Shown here: positions 32,701 through 45,455 of the stretch, one piece after another
Layout: every line of letters begins with the position of its first letter
How positions within the stretch are numbered: position 1 is the stretch's first letter
Origin: Paragyromitra xinjiangensis
Lineage: Eukaryota > Ascomycota > Pezizomycetes > Pezizales > Discinaceae
Assembly: GCA_038503065.1 (NCBI GenBank)
Contig: JBCAMK010000003.1
Coordinates: 2,480,001-2,544,000, forward strand
DNA: 64,000 nt
Reading direction: 5' to 3'
Program-made: the position numbers and the translations under genes
Notes under the pieces: model-generated
What the model was told of the DNA's origin: nothing
The model's database searches: none
The model's input: only the letters and a program-made list of their open reading frames with translations

Positions 32701-33171
32701 AGACATGTCTCTCTTTCAATCAGCGCTTCTCAACTAAGAACAGCAAGAGGGCAAAGGAAAATAACAATCCCCTATCTCACATCTCGAGGCTATCACTATT
32801 GAAAGCTTGTCTACACTCATGCGCCATAGCAATTAAAATACACAGCCGCAAAAAATGGGTTGATTTAGGGAGTGTTTCAGGCCAGCCCAAAGCCCAGCGC
32901 GCAGCCATGGAAAGGAAGCATTAAAACGATTGGTCACGTTCCTGAAAGATCCCACGTTAGGTAAAAAAAATGCTTGCTTGCTTTTCGTGCCCCGCAAGCA
33001 CGGCTTAAACCTCACGAATACTCACCGTGGATAAAGGGGAACATCGTGTAAATATCAAAAGCGCCTCGCCGCTTATGCGCAGGTTTGGAAGGGTCTTCTG
33101 TTAACTAACTTCGCGCCTACATCGTGCCTTCACAACACCCGAACGAGACACTGGTCATCAACAAGCACTCG
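26715..33171. other. Long gene-poor interval
   Basis: No gene could be supported. A minus-strand frame at 26781-27029 and fragments around 30240-30630 (minus, hydrophobic, with possible splice borders) have some coding look but no recognised family. Homopolymers and small hairpins occur, and one foldback element is listed separately. Hidden intron-rich genes cannot be excluded, given that the neighbour at 25162-26714 was only visible after exon assembly. Confidence 0.35.
29737..29860. mobile_element. Foldback (MITE-like) element
   Basis: Arms 29737-29775 and 29821-29859 are inverted repeats of 39 bp (core CCATAAGAACCGGA / complement), about 85% matched, around a 45-bp centre. All six mismatches are transitions. 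No clear target duplication, so autonomous or MITE origin is inferred only. Confidence 0.6.
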
Positions 33172-33803
33172 ATGTCTTCATTTGGATCCCACGTGTATCG
33201 CGGTAGCCTTTTCTACGCGCGTTTAATCCTTCTTTGCATCTTCGCCCAGACAATCAATTGCATTGACGCCGCGCACGGCTGGGGGGATGCGCCAGCTTCG
33301 CTAGTCCGTCCTAGAGTACCAAGAGGGAGCGATCCGGTTGACTGGAGTGGCCTCCCGTCATGCGCCCATAAGTCATGTTATGTGGTATTTCAAACGACAG
33401 TTTGCCCAGAAGGCGGGCTGACGAAGGCGTGTTTTTGCTACAACAAGATGGGGCTCTCGGACCACTGCCTACCGAGTTGCAGCGCGGAAGATATTGCGCA
33501 GGTGGAGATATGGGAGGCCAGGCAATGTTTGTACTTGGATAGCAGGGAACCGGTACCAAAGCGCAACAAATATTTCGAAAGATCGATATCCGAATCCGAA
33601 TCCGAACCGAAACCAAAAAATAACAGTACGACTACCCCTAGGACTACCAAGGGATCTGAGGGGAATGTTAAGGGACAGGCGTCTAGGATCGTAATGTAAG
33701 TTTGCCTCATGGGTGAACGTTATAATCGGAAGCTAACAAATGGTGAAGCCCCCGAATCGTTTTTCTTGCGGTTATATTTCACCTTTTCGTAACCTACACC
33801 TAG
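33172..33803 (+). CDS. CFEM-domain protein, secreted and probably GPI-anchored
   Basis: Exon 1 33172-33695, intron 33696-33748 (GTAAGT, branch GCTAAC, AAG), exon 2 33749-33803; 192 aa. The first ATG in frame is 33172; it opens a signal peptide (SLFYARLILLCIFAQTINC). Eight cysteines at residues 64, 69, 78, 87, 89, 99, 103 and 119 fit the CFEM spacing (Cx4Cx8Cx8CxCx9Cx3Cx15C), beginning with L-P-S-C. A Ser/Thr/Lys-rich stalk with a run of S-E-S-E follows. Without splicing the protein would stop at 33699; with it the end becomes PRIVFLAVIFHLFVTYT, a hydrophobic GPI-signal-like tail. The Asp that normally precedes the C-x-C pair and binds haem iron in studied CFEM proteins is not seen (PEGGLTKA). 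CFEM proteins act at the fungal surface in haem uptake or host interaction. Confidence 0.8.
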
Positions 33804-36800
33804 GGCATCGAGTAGAGGTACGCGGATGCCTTTCTTCACGACAATTACTGCGGATGGGACTAAGATCTTTGGTTTTCCTGGAGATTTGAGCACCGGGATC
33901 TACATTCAGGGTTCTTTTCTAAATCGGCTACATATTTTTATTCACCCCCAAGTCTTTGCTATGGTAACGGGAAGGATATACAAACCGTCATCATGAGTTA
34001 TCACTCTAATACACTAATATCCATTATTTACCAACACCGCTTAGCCATAATTATCTTAGACTTTACTATTATGTGGGGATTTTTCTAGGGCAAGGGTAAT
34101 CCCGTGAAGGGATCGGATTTCAGGATTTCAGGAGTTATTGTCATCATATTTTATTATCGCATGGTTATCCCTTTTAGTTCCCTACCAGGTCTTCCTTCTA
34201 GTTTCCCAACACATTCCTGTCCTTAGACATAATCATATATAAAATGCTTAGTAAAAAGTTCCCGTAGCATTCCTTCCCTTCACAGCCCGTGACTCGCACG
34301 TCCCCGGAGAAACTATACAAATCCGTATACTCTCCGACACTACCCTTGACGTCATGCAAGGAAACTAAGCACGGCTGCAGATGTCAAAATCCATCTCCAC
34401 ACAAGAAACAACTCACGCCGGCGAATTCCCAATCAACCAAAGCCATCTCGATGGCAAACCTGTAATCTATTAACGTTTATCAGCAGGGTCCTGTTGATGA
34501 CGTATTTCCATGTCAAATAACCCCCCCCCCCGATAAAGACCGAGACAGCCGGATAAACCATCATTACCGGTAATGATTCGAGCCTGGTATCGCCGTGGAG
34601 GAAAAACGTCATGCTGCATCGGGGACCGCCACGGAGATCAGATTACCGAACATGCAGTCGCCACTGCTGTTCCAAACGGGAGCGAGCCTCGGTACGTTGT
34701 ATTCGTCAGCTGTGGCTTTTCTGTACCCAGCCACTGAACCATTGTTTCGCTGCGGAGCAAGTAAAAATAAAAAAAACGGGTAAAACGAAAAGCATTTCAA
34801 ATTGCAGTCCTCCCGTTCCAAGAAGAAGACGTTCACATGATGATCCCTCAGGGTAAGGGTTACAAAAGCAGGAGATAGAACTCAACTTCCTCAATCACCT
34901 TACATCCGATCACGATATCACCGTTCACCCATTCGATTCGTAGTTAGCAAGCAAGCACCCGACAATTTCGGACGAGAATTTAAATATCCGTCTCCATCTC
35001 CGTGCCTATTAACGTGCACATGGTCACGTCTATAGCCTCAAAGCACTCCAATTAACCCAACCCCCCCAGAAATGCTTATTCCGAACATTGACCCCACGAC
35101 GATCCAACCTCCGAATCTCCACTGATCTCCACCTAGCAAAAAACCCGTCCGCGTGAACGTCCATGAACATCCCTCAAAAATAGCATCTAGCCACAGTCGA
35201 GTTTACATCCCAACCCTAGTCTGCGCGCGATTAAAACCCCACCCATGCACCCTGCGTGCGATGGAACCAACACAACCAACCGCCATCGCGGCGTAAAAAA
35301 AAAAAAAACAGAAAATGAACCATTCCAGCAATCCGGTACTAACTAACTAACCAGCCGCTCTCTCCCCACAGAGTCGCTTCCCCCGATTTCCATCCAGTCC
35401 AATCGGTAGATTGACAGCCTTTTCTTTCTTTTCTTTCCCTTCCAAAGATAAACGCGGGGTTATAGAGTAGCCTAGGTCACATCTGGGTTGTCGGCTGTCA
35501 TATTTCACTACCTTAACGCGGGTGGCTTGTACCGCATAGAGTTGCGCACACATTAGAACTATCGTGAAGGACGGATACAGTGCGTTATTTTGTTTATTTG
35601 GGGTTGTCGGCTAGCTGGTCGAATGCAAAATCCAACCTTCTGTAAGCACGGACGGCGTGGGAGGAGGCGAAAATAAGTCCCGCGAGAAATTAATCACCAG
35701 ATCGCGATTGACGGCAGAGGTATATAGAATGAAGAGTATGGGATTACCTATCTAACTATCCCGAGAAATTTCAAGTTATCGCGAACCTAAGTCCTGAGAA
35801 TTGTAAGGACTAACCCTAACCCTGTAGTTTATTAGGTTGCGGGAGCAACAAGGGGGTAATCGCCACATATTTTGTGGCTACTCTAAACAAACTCTCGGAG
35901 TCAGCTCACGGAGAGCCATTGGACCCAAACTCTCGCTATTTTGGAAGAGCACTTTAGAAACAGCACTTCTGGCAAGCTGCAACAACAGTAGAAACGAAAA
36001 AAAAACATAGGCCATCATGTCTAGCACGTTTCCTATAAATTAGTATCCACAGTTCTCACCACTCAAATCTCGAGATATTTCAAGACCACCCCCCGTCACG
36101 CGTACGGGTATCTCATCCAATCCCTAAAAGTCTAGACAAAACCCACCCCCGCCCTCCCCAAATCTGCACACATCTCCGAATGGCTGCGGAGAAACGTTGT
36201 CTTTCGGAATTACTCAACAACTTTTTTTTTTTCCGCTCTGGATCGTGGATCTTCACTTACCTCTTATATCAACCAAAAAAAAAAACCGAACGGTGCCGAG
36301 AAATCCGCAGGGTACGCAATCGTCTAGACCCAGGGAGAAACCCCACTAACGGCCGTTACCGGGGAGGTAGCCTCAGGTGGGGGGAAAGAAAGAAAAAGGA
36401 GACAGAAAGATAGGAGGCGAATTCTATAAAAAGATTTTGTTTTTCTCCCATAGCTAATTTCATTTATCCGCTCCACCCTGCAACCGCCAATGCGCATCAA
36501 CGGCACTAACCCGGGATCATCCTAGACAGTGGTTGTTTAAGAGTTCACTTTGGGATGGGAGTCTGGAAATCGCATTTGGAACCGAGTTGTAGAACTTGTG
36601 AAGTGATGAATAGTATTTGGTTCATCGTCATCGTCGACGCCTCAGGTCGTCGCGAAGAAAGTAGAGATTAAAGAAATGTCTACCTAAGAAAAGCTGCAAG
36701 AGCTAGAAGAGGGGGTTGGCATTCAATACTGAACCCGTCACGAAGAAATGAAAAACGTAAGAAAGTATAGAAAGTATATATAACTGACAAAAGAAAAGAA

Positions 36801-37091
36801 GTGTAAAGTAATAATGAAACTAGAGAAAGAAAATGTAAAGCATTCACCTCGCAGAAAACCCAATCTGACCTGGCATGAAGTCATAATCAGATCTAGCGTG
36901 AGGCAAATTAGAAGAATAGACAAGAAGGAATAATCCTTATCCCATAACCCATAACCCTGGAAACGTAAGGAGAAAAAAAGTGCTAACAAAAAAAATATAC
37001 AGAGAATTGAAGCTCATCCCCATCCATCACACCGTTTATACAGACCCGGTCCAGAGAACGCCAAGAAAAATCAAAGTGGGGTGTGAAAGAA
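33804..37091. other. Intergenic, no gene seen
   Basis: Only short, unconvincing frames. Features noted: a C run near 34521, an A run near 35296, CTAACCCTAACCC at about 35811 (too short to be telomeric), and purine-rich text around 36380. The right edge is the 3' flank of the minus-strand gene ending at 37092. Confidence 0.45.
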
Positions 37092-38033
37092 TCAAAACTT
37101 GATTCCCGATCCGAACCCGAATCCGACTCCTCTTTCTGATGACGGTGTCTCTGCTGCCTCCTGCTTGGAGATCTCATCGTATTCCATCTTTCCGAGTTTG
37201 AACATCCAGCTACTGCATTCGCCTCCAATCTTTTCTTCCTTTTGTCCCTGTCTTGGATTCGCTGCTGAAAGCTGTACGTCCATAGCCTCAACCTTGTATC
37301 TGAGTTTGTTGATCTCTGCCATCTGCTCCATGACCGTCTTCACCGGTGTGCTTTCTGATTCAGAGTCGGAAGACTCGTCAGTGCTGGACTCGTCGGAGCT
37401 TGCGTATGACTCAGCGACGTAGACAGATGCAACTGGGATGATGACTGGGGCATCCGCGAAGGCGACACGACGAGCGGAAGGGTTTGTGGCGCGCTTTGAG
37501 GGCTGGGGAGCGGGAAGAGAGATGGTGATTGGGATGGAAGAAGGTGCGACTGGGTGTGAGGTCCTGATGAGGAGGTCACGGGATGGGTGGGAGTCGCGCT
37601 GGAAGCGGCGCTTGCGCTTTTTGTCTTTCATTTCTGAGTGCATGTCGCTATCCATGGTTGGAACGGTGTTGTCGTCGCTGGAGGAAGAGGAAGCGTAGGA
37701 TGGTTCAGGAATGGAGAGTTGGGGAACATCTGAAGTGGGACGGCGCGCGTTAAATTGGGTGTTGCGCATGGTTGTCAAGGTGTTTGGGCTCAACGGGCCG
37801 GCGGTGAGAGGGGCTTTGAGAAATGAGGATGAGCCGGATGATTTTGACCCGAAAGTACGTTTATCGTCAGCCGTAATTTTAAGGGAAAGCTTGGGCCGCG
37901 CAGCGGGTTTCTTGTGGATGGGCAGAGGGGCGAGTGAGAAGTGCTGCTGGTGGACGGCGGGCGAGGAGGGGAACGAAGAGAATCCTCGAGGGGACTCGTT
38001 GATTGGAGAGGTGGGAAGGTGGATAGCAAGCAT
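37092..38033 (-). CDS. Unidentified fungal protein, Ser/Pro-rich
   Basis: A single-exon frame, 313 aa from ATG 38033 (MLAIHLPTSPINESPRG). The frame is open further upstream, but there it reads the TACCAC microsatellite as His-Tyr repeats, so the internal ATG is preferred. Segments: ARPKLSLKITADDKRTFG, SPNTLTTMRNTQFNARR, a basic KDKKRKRRFQR patch (possible nuclear signal), ARRVAFADAPV, a long Ser/Glu/Asp stretch (about residues 205-220), and a short helix (EQMAEINKLRYKVEAMD). The KLSL...FG / SPxT...NxR pattern recalls poorly characterised fungal proteins, without known function. Low complexity lowers confidence in details, but a 313-codon frame with such motif order is unlikely to be chance. 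Confidence 0.7.
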   Translation of the reverse strand: MLAIHLPTSPINESPRGFSSFPSSPAVHQQHFSLAPLPIHKKPAARPKLSLKITADDKRTFGSKSSGSSSFLKAPLTAGPLSPNTLTTMRNTQFNARRPTSDVPQLSIPEPSYASSSSSDDNTVPTMDSDMHSEMKDKKRKRRFQRDSHPSRDLLIRTSHPVAPSSIPITISLPAPQPSKRATNPSARRVAFADAPVIIPVASVYVAESYASSDESSTDESSDSESESTPVKTVMEQMAEINKLRYKVEAMDVQLSAANPRQGQKEEKIGGECSSWMFKLGKMEYDEISKQEAAETPSSERGVGFGFGSGIKF

Positions 38034-38069
38034 TTTTTCAGTGTTTTGTGAGGGGGTGGTAGTAGGTAG

Positions 38070-38130
38070 TGAGTGGTAATGGTAGTGGTAGTGGTAGTGG
38101 TAGGTAGTGGTAGGTAGTGGTAGTAGCAAC
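38070..38130. repeat. TAGTGG-type microsatellite in the 5' leader
   Basis: Reiterated GGTAGT / GGTAGGTAGT on the plus strand, i.e. TACCAC in the direction of the neighbouring gene, directly upstream of its chosen ATG. Likely untranslated leader. Confidence 0.85.
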
Positions 38131-41100
38131 GACAATAGGTACTAATAGTTGTGAAATAAAGTCAAAGAAGAAGTACTAGCTTCTTGTATGTAGAATGGTA
38201 ATGGCACAAAAAGCAAATGTATTCCGAGTGTCTTTGTGTCTTGGTATGGTGAACGGAATCTTGGTCGGCAGGCGAGGAGCCCTTTCTTTAAAGCGCTGCA
38301 GCAGCTGCGTCAACGATGGCTCCCCTCACTCCTCCTCGCCCACTCTCCCACACCAAAATAGAGTTGACGCAGACACCGAACAGGACAACCCCAAAGCCGG
38401 ATTTAGCACCGCTGCAGTCCGCTGATTGGTGTGGGTGCAGCCATGCAAGTTGCTGCTGAACCTTATTCGGGAAACACCCGATTCAGCTTGGCGTCTATTC
38501 TTGCTCTCTCCTTTTCTCCCTGGCAGCAGATCTGCGAGTGGCACGTTAAAAATAGTCAACACCCGCACATGGGAGCTCGGCTAGAAAAAAGAATGAATAA
38601 AATAATCTAGCATCCACGAATCGAATCGAACAACACCCCCCCACATGGCTTTGGCATCTCGCGTGTTGGAAAAATCTTTCGAGTTGTTCTTGGCCTTGAT
38701 TTTTAGCAACAGCCAACGCGTGGTGCTTCCTTTTTTGCCTGTATTGCCTGTATGGCCTACCTGTTCTTGATAGATAGGTTCGAGATCCCCAACCTCCACA
38801 TGTATTTCTATGCCTCATGATCACGAATTACCAACAAGACAACAGATCTGGTCTTAGATCCACCGACATATCAACGGCATATGCCTAAGTCGGGCCGAAA
38901 TTGAAAGAACTAGAACACCAATCGATAGTACCGATCACGAACAACCGCAATCTGGAGTTCGAGGCCAGGCAGTTGTGATAATGCGCACATGGCAGTAGGT
39001 TGTGAGTGTTGCAAAACTGCGGGGGCTATCTCCCCACTCCCCACTGTAGGGCACTTTAGCGTCGTGGAACCCACTACCTAAGCACTGCTATCGTAGTAAA
39101 TGTTCGTAGCACTTTCCGCTTAAACCGGGACCTCTCTAGAATTCCTCGCCCCGAAACTAGCCTCACCAACCGCGGGTCTCTGATCTCAACCAGAAGGTCC
39201 GAGGCACAATTCTATCAACATAACAACATCTCACATTCCAACACTCAACCGTCGTTCCCACCGGTGTCTATAATGCGGTAGAGTAATATCTTGTTTTTGA
39301 AAGCCTTCCAACGTGAATGTGTCAAATCCAGCAGGTGTTATGAATCATGATGACTATAACGTACCGGGAAACAAAAACTTGTGATCACGAATGCCAGATC
39401 ATCCCAAATCTCGGTTCGCGCAGAGTGGGTCAACCCTGACCCTTACTGGACCCTGAAGAGGGGTGAAACCGGTGTCTGACACTGATGATCCGATACTACC
39501 CCTAACTATGTACGTACTTTCTCCTGGCTTCTAGCATTTAAAACAAACCAAAAAACCCTCGCTTCTCTATTATTACCAACAATGGATCTTGTGAGATAAG
39601 TATAGATAACTGAAGCAAGTGACGAATGTTGGTTTGGGGGAGATTGCGAATTATGCCACTATCCTTAACCTTAAACATATACCTAATCTTGTTTGTTTAC
39701 GAATTGTGGACTGATGACGCAACGTTTACTGGTCTTCGTAATACAACACAAACAATACCTGGGTTCTCGGTCAAGTGCCCAACTAAACCGTTGACGACGC
39801 GGTACTATCGGGTCTCTTCGGGGTTTCTTTAGTGGCACAGTGGCTGACTTAAAAGTTCATGTAATCTTACTTCTGTTTAGTATGGGACATCTGGAAGTCT
39901 AGAGCTTATGAAAATTTTTATGCAGTGAATGATGTGGTTCACGTTTTTCTCACTGTGTTTGGGGTTCCTGCGCCTTTTTTGGGATGGGTTTTAGTAATGA
40001 GAATGGTTATGTGAAAGCGTGGGATTAATATTAGCAAGATGGAACCACGGGTTCTGCATAAGATGGGGATTCGTATGCGTATAGTATCGTGTGAGTACTT
40101 GCCTAATATCGTAGTTTTTCGATACGAGAGGAATTCCTATCGGGCTTTGTATATTTAGTCACATTTGAATTTAGATAGGCTTTAGTTTTTAACTAGATCT
40201 TCGCTAATCCTCTAATTGTGTTCATGGAATGGTCCTTGGAATGTTTGGCGTTTTTAAGTTGGGCTGCATGTACTTTAGCTTAGGGACCGTATATCGATCC
40301 AGTGCTCTCGTTACACATGCTTAGAGGCCAGCCCTGAGGCTTCATCTCGACGAAGCGAGTGAGTAAAATTCTACTTTGCGAATTAGACTGAAATCCTGCG
40401 GTTTACGCCTTCTCCATATATCTCACCATGTCTCACTCGATTCGTCCCTTCTCGGTCATGTGCGACCATCATCCCTAACCCTGCACTACACCTCTGGTAC
40501 CACCTTACAATGAAGTCGACTTCACACATCGCACTTAGTTTCGAGTCAACCTGAGGCATCCATCAAACTTCTCTCGAATCTTAACCCTCTCTCGTTTGAT
40601 CATCTCTGCAGAATTACTAGCCACTCAAAACACGCCTATGAAACCGGAGATTTTTCGAAACCTTCTAGAAGGACGTAAAAAAAGATACATCAGCTAAGCG
40701 ACTTGTACTTCTTCTCCGGTACCCGCCCATCGAATCCTTCCCATAAGGCGAATAGGAAAGATCCTTTGTGGAAGGCAGGTTTTGGACAACGCTGCGTTTC
40801 AGATTGTGGCTGTGCGATCTACAGGCCTTGTGTCCGGCGGAATGTGGACCGCACGAACACCAAGGCAAGCAGAAATTTGATGATCTGACCTTCACCGGAG
40901 GCTCTGGAGAAGTATTATTTTTTTGTAAGGCTTTCTGTAATGCACGGGCCTATAAGCCTTGTACTAGTCTCGCCTTATGTTCGAATCGGATTCTTTTTCG
41001 AAATTGGGATTTCGCGCGCGCTGGTCTTTAGAAGGCTTAAGGCGCCGGTGAGAGGCGAGGCGTGAGGAAATTGTAAACCTGGCTTCTTGCGAAAGAACAC

Positions 41101-44100
41101 ATTTCGGGGGGGGGGGCGCAGTGGGAGTCAGATATTTTCCAGAGTTGACTAGGCTTTGTACACGTGACTGCTACTTTAAAGCTTGAAAGTGAGGCTCTTC
41201 ATATTGCCAATTGAGTCTGAGTAATTGGGCTTTGGTAATGAGCAAGAGCACGTTCGTTTGGGGCGTAGATGTGGTTCGTAAGGCTGGGTTATTTTGTTTT
41301 TTGCATAACAGGGTGTTTGAGGCGACGAGGCTACGGTGTTTGTGGAGGCGGAGTTTTTTTGTTTCGTTGATGGATCTCGTCAAAACTTGAACTTTGAGAA
41401 TGCTGAGATGTTATGCATGCATAGTGGTAGTACTTGCATTGGTATAGTAGGCGAGTATGAATTGGCATATCTATGATTATAGATTAATGACGAACTAGCT
41501 AATCCTATCAGCCTGGTCCAAGATGTCAATTGCAATAGCTTCACTATGGATATAATTATACTATGTTTCCGGTTTTGGCTCAACCTGACACGAAACACTA
41601 AACAGGAGGATGTTGATTTGTGCCTAAATATAGCAACCAATAAAAAGTTAGCGCTATAGAAATTTGACTACGAATCTTCACGTAGGGGGGTTTTTCTTCT
41701 TCTGACCGAGGCTATAGAGTGGACATAATTAGTTGCCGCCACTGTTTACTCGTGCTTCGTGGGCGTGTATTAGCCGTAGCTGTGGAGAACACGTATCCAT
41801 GGGATCTTTTATTGTCGACATGATTAAGGGCAGTGCGAGGAAGCTAAGAATTACGAGCACAACCCTTGAGTGGATGCAAGATGCGAGCTAACAAATGTTT
41901 TGATTTTACTTTTAGAGGTGCTGTGATTGATGGGGGGGGAATCCTGGTATATTTCTATGATCATGGTACGGGGTCGTGTTTATTTAGTGTTATCTTTAGG
42001 GTTATGTGTTTAGTTCTAGGGCACAGAAATAAAACTACAGTTCTAGTTCACTTTGGGAGATGATATATTACGAAGGATATGCACGCGTTTGATATATCCT
42101 GCATTGGCTGGGCTTTGTGAAGGGTTTCTAGCTTCGCTTTTCAGCCTGGTTATCTAGGAAAGCCAAATTTCAACGAGTTAGATCTCGTGAAAGTTGATTT
42201 GTTCGCTAAATTACGCAATTCGGTTTTTGGGCAGAGTTCTTGATTCTACTTGATAAGGAAGTTAAAGTACTTTATATATAGATCTACCATCGTGATCACA
42301 TAAGCCAACAGCCCATGATACGTGGGTCATTAAGTTCCGAATATATCTGCCATTTTCACCAAAAGAGAGGATATTATTACCTTGGGTAAGCGGGTTGTTT
42401 TTGATATCCTTATTTCTGTAGTAACCTGTTATTTGTCGTATCCTAGTATCATATCAAAATACGGCGTAAAGAGTCTAAAATGGAATCGAGTTATAATTGT
42501 ACAAGAGACTCCTTTTACTATGATGAAATCATCGAATAGACCGAAGGGAAGGAGATGACCGAATTATTCAGAGAATACGAGATGTAGAGGGTGTATCATG
42601 ATTGACCCGGGTTTCTGTTCCAGATTAACGTTAAGGTGTAGATGCTACTATATTGTTGCACAAACTAATTACGCCCTTGCCCAATAGGCATAAAACTCTC
42701 AATAATTTATTTGAAACTGAAGTTATCAGATTGCGCTTTGGCTTAAATTTCTAGAATATCTTGAACCGATGGGTCCGGGTGATGTAACGTGATCCCATAG
42801 AGAAGCAGCACTTTCCACACCAACCAATAACATGCTTTGCAAACCCCTGCGCCAAAAGAAACTTTGGTAGTGTTTATTGGGAGCACTTTGCACCACCATC
42901 ACTATCGTCATCACCGGTACTACCACAATGGCTCCATGAGTTCATCGCTCGTACTTTGTATAATCCTCTGATGTACATCAAATTAAGATGATTGAATCTT
43001 GCTTAATCGAACTAAAACACGGTACTCCACTCTTCAGCATGATGGAAAAAAATATCGGCGATTGAACCGTTATGCTAATTCTCCGCAGGCCAAAAATAAT
43101 CTACCCCGACTTACTAGCGAGTGATCAATAACCAGCACAGCAGCCACGTTTTGCGTTCCATCATGTGAATCAAATCTTGTTTCAGAAGAACATAGCAAGC
43201 GTCATTACACAATCGTACCTGAATCGATATGCAACCACCACTCCATAAATGGAAACATAGGAAGTTAACTGGATGTAATAGGTATGGGCTGCTGCTCGGA
43301 GTAGGAAAAACAAAAAACTTGAAAGTGGTCTTTGGTGGTAGTGATTTCTAATTCGTGTTTACTTAGCACATCTATGGTTTGCTTGGTTAACTCCCGGCTC
43401 TTGAAACTTGCACTTTTAGGCTCTTTATGGTTATCCTTAGGATGCACGTAGCTGCGCCGAATTGATGTGCCATCTCATGCCTGGTCTCGTTGGCAGTATT
43501 GAAGATTGCAACTCAAGATATCCTATTCGTACGTAAATCGAGTGACATTCTATGCTTAAGATGTATTATCTTTTTCTTTTTTCTCTAATCTACTCGTCTG
43601 TCCTACACGTGTACTCTTAGCTAAAAGATCTATTAGGTGGAAACACTGTGTTGATATAGGTCAATAGTTTCAAATCGCAAACATGGAAATTATTCTTCAG
43701 CAATTGCCGAGTCACGTCATAGCAGTCGTCAGAAATCTCCGGCCGACGTTCGCAATATACCCAGGAGCTTAAACAAAGGGTATATATAGCTAAGACCCTC
43801 GACCTTGTTCAAAATTTTTACCATGGCACACTGATCGGTGGCTAGGTTATTCCAAACCTCAATCTCGTATCCCTCGCGATATCTGAAGAGCCGGGGAAGA
43901 TCGGTGGCACTGTCGAGCGCGCAATTTCGACTTGTGATCTCGGCAGCTACCCTAGAAGACTATCAACGAATCTGGTTGGGAGGAGGCTGCATTGATTTAA
44001 TACGATCAGTACGATCGAGTGATATGCTGTCATGTTCCATGGCACATAACCAACCAAAAATATGGAGGCTTATACTGAACGGACCACAACTAATATCTAC

Positions 44101-45455
44101 CACCCAGCCCAATAAGTATGGTACTGTTTATCGCCTGCATCTCGATAAAGATGCATCATGCTTTGCTTCGAATTTTTCTTTTCTCGGTCGAAAAATTCTC
44201 ACCCCACTACTTTGCAATGGGCTAAATGACTTGGTGGCTTTCCTAATTCGAGTTCAGGTTGTGCATGGAACTACTGCGGGGCGTAGGTAGATATGGTAGA
44301 GTTGTGCTCGACCGATAGCAGGATAAAAGGAGGCACCTTTGTTGCAAAACACCATGGATTAAAGGTGAGTAGATATCGTGAACCCTGTAGGCGAAGCTGC
44401 AAGTCTAAATGTGCCAATCATATGTCTCTGTGTGCGAAATTTCAATCTCGGCTGTGGAAGAGTGGAAAGAAAAGAAAAAGGTTCCGTGGTGACTTTTGAA
44501 TAAATCGTTGGGCTGTCAACTGCATTCAAAAAAACACTGAGATGACGCAAACTCGCTTGTGTTCTCGTGCGTATTTGGACAGCAAGCCAGCGTTTGAGAT
44601 TCGTCCGCTCCGATGCCTGGAATCCACCAACCCAGTTGTCCCCACAGCGGCCCGTATGTAAACCCTGTTTTTGTGTCACCATCCGTACCGAGGGCGGCAA
44701 GTTCCCGCCAACTAATTTTCTTCTCGCTGGTTGGAGCTTGGAAAATAGAAATTGAAGTGGCAGACAGATGGATGGAAGGCGAGGGGCAAGGCGGTATAGA
44801 AGTGAGGAGGAATTGGTTCTGAGGAGAATGTTCAGTTGATCGCTTGTTTCTTGATGACCCTGCTGAACAATCATGTTCAGACTTCATATCGAATTGCAAG
44901 ATCAAACGTGAGACACCCTTGCTGCTCACGAGCCGCCAGCACACCAACCAAAATGCGGGCCTTGAGCTGTCAGGCCAGTCAACATGTCTCGTTGGCCGGG
45001 CAGCTATCTGCTTCCAGCCGCCCTATATCGTTATCTCCTCTTCCTCGCTTCCTGTTCGTCATGTTCGACTCTTGCCAGCCTCCTCAGCTGAGTCCTGAGG
45101 AACCTATTTGAAGGGGGAAGGTTGATGGTGAGGATTGAAAGAACGTTCAAGTCAATTGATTGTTCCTATTTCAATCGTGAGTTCCCTACTAACTCACTTG
45201 AAAAGTGCCGACATTACATGCGGTGGAGGTGTAGGTTTGTTCTGCTTTCATTCCTGCATCCAACCCGTCGGGTACTGGCATGATGCTGTGCAGTTAGGCT
45301 AACATTGGATATCAGTCTTCCGAAGGGACACGAAGTATAGTTTCCGGCATTAGAGAAAGACTCCCTCAAACTCCCTATCCCAACCATCCACTGCGGACAA
45401 GTTCATCTCTTTATACTCGTCCCTCAGTTCAACTATACTTCATCGCGATCAAAAC
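38131..45455. other. Long gene-poor interval
   Basis: No supportable gene. The longest frame (43838-44290, plus, 150 codons) follows ATG-GCA-CAC-TGA at 43823 and has no recognised motif; it is treated as chance. A G10-like run lies near 41106. The segment 44500-45450 becomes more structured and probably includes the promoter of the gene at 45456 (a TATACT-like box near 45412). Confidence 0.4.

Noticed and set aside
35811..35823. CTAACCCTAACCC, telomere-like
   Set aside because: Only two units; far too short to indicate an interstitial telomere.
43838..44290. 150-codon plus-strand frame with a TATATATAG upstream
   Set aside because: The ATG at 43823 is followed by a stop at codon 4, there is no family motif, and a few frames of this length are expected by chance in 64 kb.
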